From an uncultured bacterium (GTDB taxonomy: Bacteria; Planctomycetota; Uabimicrobiia; Uabimicrobiales; JABWCH01): 20,895 nt of DNA. The stretch is from NCBI GenBank assembly GCA_938003875.1, contig CALKWO010000048.1, positions 1 to 20,895 on the forward strand, written 5' to 3'. Both the position numbers and the translations under genes were made by a program. Under the pieces are notes generated by a model. That model made no database searches. It was not told the origin of the DNA and saw nothing but the letters and a program-made list of their open reading frames with translations. How positions within the stretch are numbered: position 1 is the first letter of the stretch; each line of letters starts with the position of its first letter. This document shows positions 1-8,375 of this stretch, one piece after another.

Positions 1-106
1 CAAAAGACGCAGGGATTGCGCTGAAGGTCGTCTTTTCCGAATAGATAGTCATTTTCGGCGCAACCCTGCGGCTACAAATCATTGCAAAGTAAGCAATTAT
101 TGTTTA
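1..106 (+). repeat. Hairpin-forming intergenic repeat, copy A
   Basis: The sequence has two self-complementary arms, near 6-23 (core CGCAGGGATTGCGC) and 57-72 (core GCGCAACCCTGCG), separated by about 33 bases. They can form a stem of about 13 pairs with one bulged A. The segment from 51 to about 106 is repeated almost exactly, in inverted orientation, at 7968-8073, and the outer part (CAAAAGRCGCAG...) also aligns. The element touches the window edge and may extend further left. It sits upstream of the first kinase gene. It could be a small non-autonomous mobile or REP-like repeat, and no transposase is present. Confidence 0.65.
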
Positions 107-112
107 ACACCA

Positions 113-146
113 ATGACGATAACGACAAAACTATAATTTCCTATAC
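113..146 (+). promoter_or_regulatory. Candidate promoter with TATAAT box
   Basis: A perfect TATAAT hexamer lies at 132-137 inside a 34-base block (ATGACGATAACGA...CTATAC). The same block recurs, with six inserted bases, at 8239-8278 upstream of the DUF4062 gene. No convincing -35 box is visible 16-18 bases upstream. If used, it would give a leader of about 115 bases before the kinase start at 259. Conservation of the block at two loci supports a role, but the block may simply be carried along by the neighbouring hairpin repeat. Confidence 0.35.
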
Positions 147-258
147 AGCCAGTTATATCAATTTTCCTGATTCTTTATGCTTGCCCAAATAGTATACAAA
201 TGATAAAATAAAGCCAGCATGTTCCTAAAGTAGAATTCTTTTTGGAGGAAAAGCAAGA

Positions 259-1608
259 ATGGGAAGCAATCCCCTTAAGATAAGCAAACAAGCAACTGAG
301 GTACTGGCATATTGCGAAAATGTGCCAACGGACTCTATGGAGTTGAAGATAGTGAAAGGGCCAATGGAAGGCACTGCCTATACTTTTTCTGAATACACAC
401 AGTTTACCATAGGCCGTGATGCCAAAGCAGACCTTTGTCTGGAAGGCAACCAAAAGCTTTCCAGGTACCACTGTACAATCGAATTTGCTTCTCCCAAGCA
501 TATTATGCTCTATGATCTCAATAGCCGAAATGGAACTTTCGTAGGGCAGATGAAATCAGACAACCGCATCTCTTTTCAGAGAGTCATGCAAATACGCCTT
601 CTTCAAGGCGACTATATCAAGGTGGGAGATTCAGTGCTGCATCTTACATACCAGGAAGCAGACCAAAGTCCAACCTGCGAAAGATGTGGAGCCAAGCTAC
701 CCAAGGGCGCATCGCAAGGAGACAATAAGCTATGCTCCCGTTGCCAACAAAAGCAAGAATTCGTTGCAGGGAAAAAAATCGGAGCCTTTGAAATCTTGCG
801 AAAAATCGGAGAAGGCGGTATGGGCGTTGTATATCTTGTACGCCATGATAGCACCCAGTACCAGTATGCGATAAAAATACTGAGGCCTCGCATAGCGACA
901 AACCCTAATGCGATCCAGCGTTTTTTACGAGAAGCGTCTTGCGCCTCGTCTGTGAAGCATCCCAACATAGTGCGACACTATCAGCCAGGCTATAGCGATA
1001 CAGGCTTTTTCTATATTCCTATGGAATATGTGTCTGGATGCGATATGAAGCACTATATTAGCAAAATCCTGAAGCGTCCCCTGAGCATCCAGGAAACCAG
1101 AGCTATTGTCTGGCCTTTGCTGGATGCACTGGAATTCCTCCATTCCCAAAAGATTATCCACCGCGACATAAAACCAGCCAATATCTTGCTGGAAGACCCT
1201 GAAAATCGCAAAATCCCCAAACTCTCCGACTTTGGTCTTGCCAAAAATTTCGAGGACACAGGCCTGAGCGGACTCAGCAAAAGCGACCAGATGCTAGGCT
1301 CCCCCGACTATATGCCTCCAGAGCAATGTATCAACGCTAAGCATGTTGATCCCAGAGCCGATATTTATTCTATGGCCGCAACAATCTATTTTTTCCTTAC
1401 GGCCAATAGAATTTATACTCCTGGCGCAACTTCCGTCATCCAGCAAATTTTAGAAGAAGAGCCTGTTCCCATGGCAGAGTATAACACTGCCATACCCAAA
1501 CCCCTGGAAGATGCCATTATGCGATGCCTCAAAAAAGACCCAGACGAAAGGTTCAGCAGTGTAGAAGAATGGAAACAAAGTCTTGCTAAAGCATTGCCCC
1601 GTTTATAA
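259..1608 (+). CDS. FHA-domain Ser/Thr protein kinase
   Basis: This is a cytoplasmic Hanks-type kinase of 449 residues. An N-terminal FHA phosphothreonine-binding domain (about 28-130) shows the GR of the first loop (52-53), SRYH (68-71) and NSRNGT (88-93). A four-cysteine zinc-ribbon-like knuckle follows (C140, C143, C159, C162). The kinase domain (about 175-449) has the glycine loop GEGGMGVVY (184-192), the ATP-binding lysine in AIKIL (K206), HRDIKPAN (301-308, catalytic D303) and DFG (324-326), then the P+1 region SPDYMPPEQ (348-356). All catalytic residues are present, so it should be active. No membrane segment is seen. The start is supported by GGAGG at 244-248. The end lies 29 bases before the next kinase gene, which suggests co-transcription. 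An FHA joined to a kinase suggests recruitment to phosphorylated partners; the substrate is unknown. It may be the PpkA-like kinase of the downstream T6SS, but that is inference. Confidence 0.93.
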   Translation: MGSNPLKISKQATEVLAYCENVPTDSMELKIVKGPMEGTAYTFSEYTQFTIGRDAKADLCLEGNQKLSRYHCTIEFASPKHIMLYDLNSRNGTFVGQMKSDNRISFQRVMQIRLLQGDYIKVGDSVLHLTYQEADQSPTCERCGAKLPKGASQGDNKLCSRCQQKQEFVAGKKIGAFEILRKIGEGGMGVVYLVRHDSTQYQYAIKILRPRIATNPNAIQRFLREASCASSVKHPNIVRHYQPGYSDTGFFYIPMEYVSGCDMKHYISKILKRPLSIQETRAIVWPLLDALEFLHSQKIIHRDIKPANILLEDPENRKIPKLSDFGLAKNFEDTGLSGLSKSDQMLGSPDYMPPEQCINAKHVDPRADIYSMAATIYFFLTANRIYTPGATSVIQQILEEEPVPMAEYNTAIPKPLEDAIMRCLKKDPDERFSSVEEWKQSLAKALPRL

Positions 1609-1637
1609 GTTTTTACAGAACAAAAGGAAAAATTTTT

Positions 1638-4600
1638 ATGGATAGCAACCAAAAAGATTTTATGCCCGATTCCCCAGATAAAAAAGCCCCCAAAGACTTG
1701 GAAATACAGGCGTATGACCAATCCCTGGCACCCGTTCAGCCTGATGATACCATCTGGCAGGCTTATAAAATATCGGATAGCGACAGAGAAAAATTTTTAG
1801 CACGCCGAAAAAACAAAGAGAAAACCCAGACCATCCTTACAGAAAATAGCAGCAAGATCACCGAGTCTTTAGTAAAGCAGCCCGAACAGGAAGAAAATAA
1901 ACAGCCAGCAACAGAACTCAGCCCAAGCCAGGTAATTGCTATGGAAGGGGCACAGATCGGGCAAATGTTCGCCAAAGAAGAATCGTCTGGCACTGGCTCT
2001 GCATCCGACACAAAACCCGACGCAAACCGCATTGCCTTAAAACCAGGAGAAGCCTTTGCTCACTACCGCATAGAGAAAGAACTAGGACGGGGAGGCATGG
2101 GAATCGTGTATAAAGCCCTGGACAGCAGACTCAATCGCCCTGTTGCCTTGAAACTCATCAGCCCCCGTGGGACTTTAGACGAAAAAGAAATGGCTCGCTT
2201 CCTCCAGGAAGCCCGACTCACAGCACAGTTGCAGCATCCTAACATCGTGCAGATTTTTGAAGTAGGCGAATCCCCTCAGCCCTATTTTGTCATGGAATAC
2301 ATTGAGGGAACAAACTTAAAGGCCTTGATCCAGCAGGAAAAGATCACCAAAAAGAACATAGCCCCCATCTTCCTGGCCTGTGCCAGAGCCATAGAGGCAG
2401 CCCATGAAAAAGGAATCATCCACCGCGATCTGAAACCAGCCAATATCATGCTTACCAAAAAGATGACACCTAAGATCATGGACTTTGGCCTGGCAAAACA
2501 ACAAAGCACAGAAATAAGCCTCTCTAATCCTGGAGACATTATGGGAACGCCTGCCTATATGGCACCAGAGCAGGCGAAAGGACAAAAAGTTGATGCCAGA
2601 AGCGATGTCTATTCCTTGGGGGCAACCCTATACGAAGCCATGACCAGCCGCGCCCCTTACCAGGGAGAAACTCCCATGCACATCCTGGCCCAGGTTATTG
2701 ACCAAAACACTGACCCCGTTTCCCCCCGAACCCTATCGCCCGACATCCCTCTGGAACTGGAGTCCATTTGCCTCAAATGCCTGGAAAGAGAGCCAGAGAA
2801 AAGATACGCTACGGCGAATGCCTTAGCCGAAGATTTGCAAAACTTCCAGGAAAGCCGCCCCATCCAGGCCCGCCCCATCACACCCTGGACAAAATTTCAC
2901 AAATGGGTCAGGCGCAACCGCGTCCTCAGCGGAGCCATAGCGGCTGTTTTCCTGAGTCTTTTGCTCGGTGCTATCCTCACAACAGCCCAATGGCTGAGAG
3001 CGGAGGAAGAAACCCGCACAGCCAGACATGAAACAGGCAATGCCTATCTGCAACGAGCCAATATCTACTATAGAGACGGCTATTCCACAGAAGCCATGCT
3101 CTGCGCTGGGCGAGCGATTGGTTTTATGGGCTTTGGCGGCCCGGTGGAAGAATACCTTCCTCTTTTACGCAAAGGCAGCGAAGAATGGAAAGAAGCAGAA
3201 AATTTTCTGAAATTCAAGCCATTGCCTTTAAGACCTGTATGGATAAACTTTGCACAATATCATCATGAAGACACGATTACCAGTTTGGCGTATAGCCCGG
3301 ATGGAAAATTTCTGGCTTCTGCAAGCGAAGACAGAACGATCAAGATATGGGATGCTGCTTCTGGGCAAAATATTGCCACATATACAGGCCATACAGAGAG
3401 CATAACCAGCATAACATATAGTCCGAATGGAAAATTTCTGGCTTCTGCAAGCAATGACAAAAGCATCAAGATATGGGATACTTTTTCTGGGCAAAATGTT
3501 TCTACATATACAGGCCATGAAGGAAAAGTAACAAGCATAGCGTATAGCCCGAATGGAAAATTTCTGGCTTCTGCAAGCGAAGACAAAAGCATCAAAATAT
3601 GGGATACTTTTTCTGGATATAATATTACTACATGCCAGGGTGATAAAGGTATAGCGAGAATAGCGTATCATCCTGATGGTAAATTCCTTGCTTCCACAAG
3701 CAACCTTTTAACTACAACTAATAATGGGAGCATAAAGATATGGGAAGTATCATCTGGTAAAAACATCTCTACTTATCAAGATATAACTTTAAGCCTCATT
3801 GGAATAACTCATTTAGTATATAGCCCCAATGGTAAATTTATAGCTTTTAGTGGTACTTTTGGTCTATATATATTAGATGCTAGTTCTGGAAAGAAGGTAT
3901 TTTCAGATTATGATGCTAAGGCTATAGAGTACAGCCCAGATGGAAAATTTCTCGCTCTAGTAAAAAAGAAAAGCATAGATATCTTGGAATCAGGTACACT
4001 AACAAATATTGCCAGCTACCCAAATGATATTGAAGATACCAATATTATAAATAGAATGAGACTAGCATATAGCTCAGATGGAAAATTTCTTGCTATTAGC
4101 CATGATTGTAATATATCTATATGGGACATAAATTCTAGTAAAAAGATCTCTTTGGATTCAAACCATTCTGATCTGATAAATAGCGTAGCATATAGCCTTG
4201 ACGGAAAATTTATAGCATCAGGTAGTGATGATAAAACCATAAAGATATGGGATATTGCTTCTGGTAAAAACATTGCCACTTATCAGGGGCATTCTGCTCC
4301 AATATCTAGTGTAATATACAGCCCTGACGGAAAATTTATAGCATCAGGTAGTGATGATAAAACCACAAAGATATGGGATATTGCTTCTGGTAAAAACATT
4401 GCTACTTATCAGGGGCATTCTGCTCCAATACTAAGCATAGCATACAGCCCTGACGGAAAATTGTTAGCTTCTGGAGGCCGAGATAAAACCACAAAGATAT
4501 GGGATATTGCTTCTGGTAAAAACATTGCTACCTACCAAAATTATTCCATGAGTATCATGTTCAGCCCTGACGGAAAATTTCTTGCCTGTTCTTGCGGCAA

Positions 4601-7600
4601 TACGATACAAATTTGGGATACTACAATTCATAAACTTGTTGCTACGTATACAGGGCATCTAGGGATAGTGTTAAAATTATCATACAGTTCTGATGGTAAA
4701 TTTCTTGCCTCTAGTTCTATGGGCAACAGCATAAAAATTTGGGATACGGTTACTGGAAAAACTATTATCACATATAAAGAAGATTCAGAATACCAACAAG
4801 ACAGTAGCTCACTGCCCCAAATAACATGTAGCCCAGATGGGCAATTTCTTGCTTACTCTGTTGGAGGAGAAATAAAGATAAGAGAGATTGCTTCTGGAAA
4901 GATAACTACCTATAAATGCCCAAATATCATAAGCAACCTTGAATATAGTCCAGATGGAAAATTTCTTCTTGTTGGAAGTAAGAATAGCATCGCAATATAC
5001 GAAATAGTCTCGCTGAATACCGTTGCCTTTCATGACAAGATATCATGTATAGTCTGGAATCCAGATGGTAAAACTGTTTGCTCAGGTAGTGAAGATGGCA
5101 GTATAAAAATATGGGACTTTCCTTCTTTTAGTAATATTGCGGCATACTCTGGACATTCAAATTCCATAGTATGCATGGCATGTAGCCCAAATGGTAAATT
5201 TTTGGCTTCTGGAAGTAAGGACAAAACAATAAAAATATGGGAAATAGCTACAGGAAAAAATATTGCCACTTACCAAGGACATTTGGATACGATTCGTAAC
5301 ATAGCATACAGCCCTGATGGAACTTTTATAGTATCTAGTAGTAATGATAAAACAATAAAAATATGGGAAATTAACAAAGGAAAAAATATTGCTACATACT
5401 GTACTAATTCCCCATTTTTAGATGCATTAGCATATAGTCCTGATGGTAGATTTATTGCTTCAAATGATAAATGCCAAGAAGAGTATATTACAGGCGAAGA
5501 AATAAAAATATGGGAGATTGCTTCTGGCAAAAATGTTTACAACTATAATACACCAACAGCAATATATAGTTTGAAATATAGCCCAGATGGTAAATTTCTT
5601 GCTGCTATGAGTGATATTGATATATGTATATACGAAACCAAAAGCTTTTGTGAGCTTGCTCTCTATGAAGGGCATTCAAAAGAATTATCCTGTATAGCCT
5701 ATAGCCCAGATGGAAAATTCCTTACCTCTGGAAGTGAAGATAAAACCATAAAGATATGGGAAACTGCTATAGGTAAAAATATTGCCACCTATTTTGCTCA
5801 TGATGGTGCAGTAGTCAGTTTAGCATATAGCCCTGATGGAAAATTTCTTCTATCTTGTGGTCTGGAAGGGAATATCAAATTATGGGATTTATACAATAAT
5901 CAATATTTAGCACAGTATCTTGCAATGGCAAAATTTCAGAAAATGGAATTGCTTTGGCAAAAGGAAGACAATCTATACAAAACAAATCCTTTGAGTTTTC
6001 CTGTCTCTTCCTATTCTTCCATAGGCATTTTAAGAAGTAACCTTTCTGAAAAGGGAAAAAATCTTCAATTAGCCAATCTTTATAGAGATAGCAGAAATGC
6101 AAAGGCTGCTATGTTGGTATCCCAACAATTGCCTGAATGTAAGGAAAAAAGAGAAATTTTAAATTCTTTAAGCTTTTCACCAAAAATACGAAAAGCAGAA
6201 ATCGGAGTCTCTAAAAAAATCTATTTTTTTGTTGGAAAGCGTTATTTGGAATTAGGGGAATATAAGAACGCAATTGAATCATATAATCGTGCAATAGATA
6301 TTGATTCTACTTATAGCGAAGCTTATATATTTCGTGCTCAAGCTTATATCATATTAGCAGAATATGATAAAGCAATTAATGACTTTAGAAAAGCAATTCT
6401 GCTTAACCCCGACCCCAAAGATAGCGAAGCCTATTGGGGATATGGTTTTTTTTATTTAAATATGCAAGAGTACCATAAAGCAATAGAAAACTATAATAAG
6501 GCAATTCTGCTAGATCCTAGTTTATTTAAAGCTTATGCCGACCGAGGAATCGCTTATAACCAGATAAAAGAGTATAATAAAGCAATAGAAGATTATAATA
6601 AAGCCATTCAGCTTAATCCTAATCATCCTAGTATTTATAGTTTACGAGGAAATACTTACTGCTGGCTGGATGAATATAAAAAGGCAATGAAAGATTATGA
6701 TAAAGCCATTCAACTTGATTCTAGCATTGCTTCTTTTTATAGTCTACGAGGAAATGCATACTATTCACAAAATGAATATAAGAAGGCAATAGAAGATTAT
6801 GATAAAGCCATTCAACTTGATTCTAGCTATACTGATGCTTATGAAAGAAGAGCAGAAATTTATCGTAAAATAAATGAATACAATAAAGCTATTGAAGATT
6901 ACAATAAAGTGATTCAGCTTAACCCTAACAATGTTAATGCTTATTATAATCGAGGAGATTGTTACTGTATTTTAAAGGAATTCAAAAAAGGGATTGAAAA
7001 TTTTGGTAAAGCGATTCAGCTTAATTCTAATCATACTAATTCTTATTATTGTCGAGGCAATGCCTATCTTATGCTAAAAGAATATAATAAAGCAATCGAA
7101 GACTACAGCAAAGCCATCCAATTTAATTCTAGCTATGTTGATGCATACTATAATAGAGGAAATTCTTATGCCAATTTAAAAGAATACAAGAAGTCAATTG
7201 AAGATTACAACAAAGCCGTCCAACTCAGTCCTGACTTTTTATACGCTTATTGGAACCGAGGTAATTCTTATTATTTTCTGAAAGATTACAATAAAGCTAT
7301 CGAAGACTATAACAAAGCCATTCAGCTTGATCCCAAAATTCCTGACCTCTATACTTACCGTGGAATATGCTATGTATTCAAACAAGACCATGACCTGGCA
7401 ATGGCAGACTTTCATAAATCAGTAGAATTATCTTCCCAAAATGATTGGACATGGGATTGGCTGAGTATGATGTACATAGCAAGATTGGATATGAAAAAGG
7501 CGAAAGAATGCCTCGGTAAAATGAGCGATGATAGTCGTAAAAAAAGCGAAAATTTGATGGGGTACTATTTTCTTAGTGGCAAGATAAAGCAAGCTACAGA

Positions 7601-7943
7601 AGTAGGAGAAGCGATATATTTAGATACAGAAAAGGATAGCTCTAAAAGTTGGATTGTTCTCTACATGCCCAAATACAAAGGCGACAAAGAGACGATTAAA
7701 AAGTATCTGGACTTATCCCAAAAGGAGATTTTAGCCAATCTTGCCTATCGGCTTGGCTGTATCTATGCTGTATCAGGGGAGTTTGCCAAAGCCGATGAAT
7801 GGTTTAATAAGGCAGTTTCTATGGATGAAGAAAAAAAACAGACAGAGTATCTCCTGAGCTACATAGCGTGTATAGAGAGCAATTTGCCTTTGTCAAAAGA
7901 GAGTAAAGCCTGGCTTGCCAGGAAAAAAGAAAGTCTAAAATAG
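1638..7943 (+). CDS. Giant membrane Ser/Thr kinase with WD40 and TPR arrays
   Basis: The product has 2101 residues. The order is a polar N-terminus (1-138); a kinase domain (about 142-405) with GRGGMGIVY (150-158), K172, HRDLKPAN (262-269) and DFG (283-285 region); one transmembrane helix (about 429-451) after a basic WVRRNR stretch; 21 WD40 repeats (about 545-1425); a linker; and 12 clear TPRs (about 1526-1932) plus a less regular helical end. The kinase should be cytoplasmic and active, with the WD40/TPR part beyond the membrane. Twenty-one blades would make three seven-bladed propellers. Many blades end in (I/T)KIWD, and each contains a YSPDGKF-like turn. AAAGGA at 1623-1628 supports the start. 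The base composition falls sharply from the kinase part to the repeat part. The architecture is typical of planctomycete kinases; ligand and substrate are unknown. Confidence 0.95.
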   Translation: MDSNQKDFMPDSPDKKAPKDLEIQAYDQSLAPVQPDDTIWQAYKISDSDREKFLARRKNKEKTQTILTENSSKITESLVKQPEQEENKQPATELSPSQVIAMEGAQIGQMFAKEESSGTGSASDTKPDANRIALKPGEAFAHYRIEKELGRGGMGIVYKALDSRLNRPVALKLISPRGTLDEKEMARFLQEARLTAQLQHPNIVQIFEVGESPQPYFVMEYIEGTNLKALIQQEKITKKNIAPIFLACARAIEAAHEKGIIHRDLKPANIMLTKKMTPKIMDFGLAKQQSTEISLSNPGDIMGTPAYMAPEQAKGQKVDARSDVYSLGATLYEAMTSRAPYQGETPMHILAQVIDQNTDPVSPRTLSPDIPLELESICLKCLEREPEKRYATANALAEDLQNFQESRPIQARPITPWTKFHKWVRRNRVLSGAIAAVFLSLLLGAILTTAQWLRAEEETRTARHETGNAYLQRANIYYRDGYSTEAMLCAGRAIGFMGFGGPVEEYLPLLRKGSEEWKEAENFLKFKPLPLRPVWINFAQYHHEDTITSLAYSPDGKFLASASEDRTIKIWDAASGQNIATYTGHTESITSITYSPNGKFLASASNDKSIKIWDTFSGQNVSTYTGHEGKVTSIAYSPNGKFLASASEDKSIKIWDTFSGYNITTCQGDKGIARIAYHPDGKFLASTSNLLTTTNNGSIKIWEVSSGKNISTYQDITLSLIGITHLVYSPNGKFIAFSGTFGLYILDASSGKKVFSDYDAKAIEYSPDGKFLALVKKKSIDILESGTLTNIASYPNDIEDTNIINRMRLAYSSDGKFLAISHDCNISIWDINSSKKISLDSNHSDLINSVAYSLDGKFIASGSDDKTIKIWDIASGKNIATYQGHSAPISSVIYSPDGKFIASGSDDKTTKIWDIASGKNIATYQGHSAPILSIAYSPDGKLLASGGRDKTTKIWDIASGKNIATYQNYSMSIMFSPDGKFLACSCGNTIQIWDTTIHKLVATYTGHLGIVLKLSYSSDGKFLASSSMGNSIKIWDTVTGKTIITYKEDSEYQQDSSSLPQITCSPDGQFLAYSVGGEIKIREIASGKITTYKCPNIISNLEYSPDGKFLLVGSKNSIAIYEIVSLNTVAFHDKISCIVWNPDGKTVCSGSEDGSIKIWDFPSFSNIAAYSGHSNSIVCMACSPNGKFLASGSKDKTIKIWEIATGKNIATYQGHLDTIRNIAYSPDGTFIVSSSNDKTIKIWEINKGKNIATYCTNSPFLDALAYSPDGRFIASNDKCQEEYITGEEIKIWEIASGKNVYNYNTPTAIYSLKYSPDGKFLAAMSDIDICIYETKSFCELALYEGHSKELSCIAYSPDGKFLTSGSEDKTIKIWETAIGKNIATYFAHDGAVVSLAYSPDGKFLLSCGLEGNIKLWDLYNNQYLAQYLAMAKFQKMELLWQKEDNLYKTNPLSFPVSSYSSIGILRSNLSEKGKNLQLANLYRDSRNAKAAMLVSQQLPECKEKREILNSLSFSPKIRKAEIGVSKKIYFFVGKRYLELGEYKNAIESYNRAIDIDSTYSEAYIFRAQAYIILAEYDKAINDFRKAILLNPDPKDSEAYWGYGFFYLNMQEYHKAIENYNKAILLDPSLFKAYADRGIAYNQIKEYNKAIEDYNKAIQLNPNHPSIYSLRGNTYCWLDEYKKAMKDYDKAIQLDSSIASFYSLRGNAYYSQNEYKKAIEDYDKAIQLDSSYTDAYERRAEIYRKINEYNKAIEDYNKVIQLNPNNVNAYYNRGDCYCILKEFKKGIENFGKAIQLNSNHTNSYYCRGNAYLMLKEYNKAIEDYSKAIQFNSSYVDAYYNRGNSYANLKEYKKSIEDYNKAVQLSPDFLYAYWNRGNSYYFLKDYNKAIEDYNKAIQLDPKIPDLYTYRGICYVFKQDHDLAMADFHKSVELSSQNDWTWDWLSMMYIARLDMKKAKECLGKMSDDSRKKSENLMGYYFLSGKIKQATEVGEAIYLDTEKDSSKSWIVLYMPKYKGDKETIKKYLDLSQKEILANLAYRLGCIYAVSGEFAKADEWFNKAVSMDEEKKQTEYLLSYIACIESNLPLSKESKAWLARKKESLK
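3270..5915 (+). repeat. 21 tandem WD40 blade repeats within the kinase gene
   Basis: The coding sequence repeats about every 126 bases (42 residues), with local insertions. Two tracts are nearly identical at the DNA level: blades 1-3 (about 3270-3625) and blades 8-10 (about 4190-4535). In the second tract the ACGGAAAAT motif starts at 4201, 4327 and 4453, exactly 126 bases apart. Other blades (4-7, 12-14) are more diverged and carry insertions. The pattern points to recent unequal recombination inside an older array. Confidence 0.9.
6210..7435 (+). repeat. 12 tandem TPR units within the kinase gene
   Basis: The coding repeats have a 34-residue (102-base) period with the pattern Y..RG.AY...EY.KAI.DY.KAIQL. 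Units 4 to 11 are the most alike, including at DNA level around the segment encoding KAIEDYNKAIQL. TPRs of this kind build a superhelical protein-binding scaffold. This stretch is markedly AT-rich compared with the 5' end of the same gene. Confidence 0.9.
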
Positions 7944-7967
7944 GTACTAATGCTATTTCAATCTTAG

Positions 7968-8073
7968 TTAAGCAATAATTGCTTTTATTGCAATGATTTG
8001 TAGCCGCAGGGTTGCGCCGAAAAAAACATGTCTGCTCAAAAGTCGAACGCCAGCGCAATCTCTGCGCCTTTTG
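7968..8073 (-). repeat. Hairpin-forming intergenic repeat, copy B (inverted to copy A)
   Basis: Read on the minus strand this segment matches copy A over its whole length. The match is near perfect from TTTTCGGCGCAACCCTG to the end and weaker in the central loop. Internal arms at 8003-8019 and 8051-8068 can pair. The AT-rich end contains AAGCAA-TAA-TTGCTT at 7970-7984, a six-pair stem followed by T-rich sequence, which could serve as a weak terminator for the long kinase gene ending at 7943. Confidence 0.65.
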
Positions 8074-8083
8074 CCAATAGAGC

Positions 8084-8119
8084 CTAACGGGATCGAAAGT
8101 TTTTAGGTGATCCAGTTAG
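8084..8119. repeat. Small inverted repeat
   Basis: CTAACGGGATC (8084-8094) and GATCCAGTTAG (8109-8119) pair at 10 of 11 positions around a 14-base loop. The hairpin sits between repeat copies B and C. It has no T-run, so a terminator role is not supported; its function is unknown. Confidence 0.4.
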
Positions 8120-8123
8120 AAAC

Positions 8124-8218
8124 CATTGCAAGAGGCGCAGGTTTGGGCTGGCCAGGTTTTTTCTGTCTGCCTTATTCTATACAGCCCAAACCTGCGTCTA
8201 CAATCTATTGAAAGACAA
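8124..8218 (+). repeat. Hairpin-forming intergenic repeat, copy C
   Basis: Arms at 8133-8150 and 8182-8199 are 18 bases each and pair at 17 positions; the remaining pair would be a G-U wobble in RNA. The 31-base loop is unlike that of copies A and B. The outer ends (CGCAGG, and CTACAATC.ATTG after the right arm) match copies A and B, but the inner arm sequence differs and both arms have changed together. The orientation is the same as copy A, and the same TATAAT block follows it. Confidence 0.6.
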
Positions 8219-8238
8219 TGTCTCATAACTTAACAGGT

Positions 8239-8278
8239 ATGGCGATAACGATAGCTACAAAACTATAATTTTCTATAC
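8239..8278 (+). promoter_or_regulatory. Candidate promoter with TATAAT box, second copy
   Basis: TATAAT at 8264-8269 lies in a block shared with 113-146 (ATGGCGATAACGA...CTATAC). It is 31 bases upstream of the natural start at 8301, a normal promoter distance. No good -35 hexamer is seen. Together with the Shine-Dalgarno AAAAGGA at 8287-8293 it marks the region before 8301 as the true 5' end of the next gene. Confidence 0.4.
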
Positions 8279-8300
8279 TGTAAATTAAAAGGAATAAGCA

Positions 8301-8375
8301 ATGAGAAGGCTCAAAATTTTCATAAGCAGTGTACAGTCAGAATTTTAGGAAGAAAGGCAAATTCTTTATGATTAT
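8301..8375 (+). pseudogene. 5' end of DUF4062 gene, cut by in-frame amber codon
   Basis: ATG at 8301, preceded by AAAAGGA seven bases upstream, opens a frame beginning MRRLKIFISSVQSEF. It meets TAG at 8346-8348 and then continues in the same frame into the long open frame at 8376. The KIFISSVQ.EF..ER start is the usual N-terminus of DUF4062 proteins, so this is the lost beginning of the downstream gene. A single base substitution explains it, since no frameshift is needed. TAG ends other genes here (at 7943, 12997 and 18597), so stop reassignment is unlikely. Confidence 0.75.

Noticed and set aside
3228..3671. Repetitive minus-strand open frames opposite the WD40 region
   Set aside because: They are periodic because the plus-strand WD40 repeats are periodic; this is not evidence of a second protein.
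3270..7435. CRISPR-like periodic repeats
   Set aside because: The repeats are in frame and encode WD40 and TPR units, with no unique spacers between constant repeats.
8346..8348. TAG read as an amino acid (recoded stop)
   Set aside because: TAG ends the long kinase gene, the FHA gene and hcp in this window, so general reassignment is not credible. A local readthrough cannot be excluded but has no visible signal.
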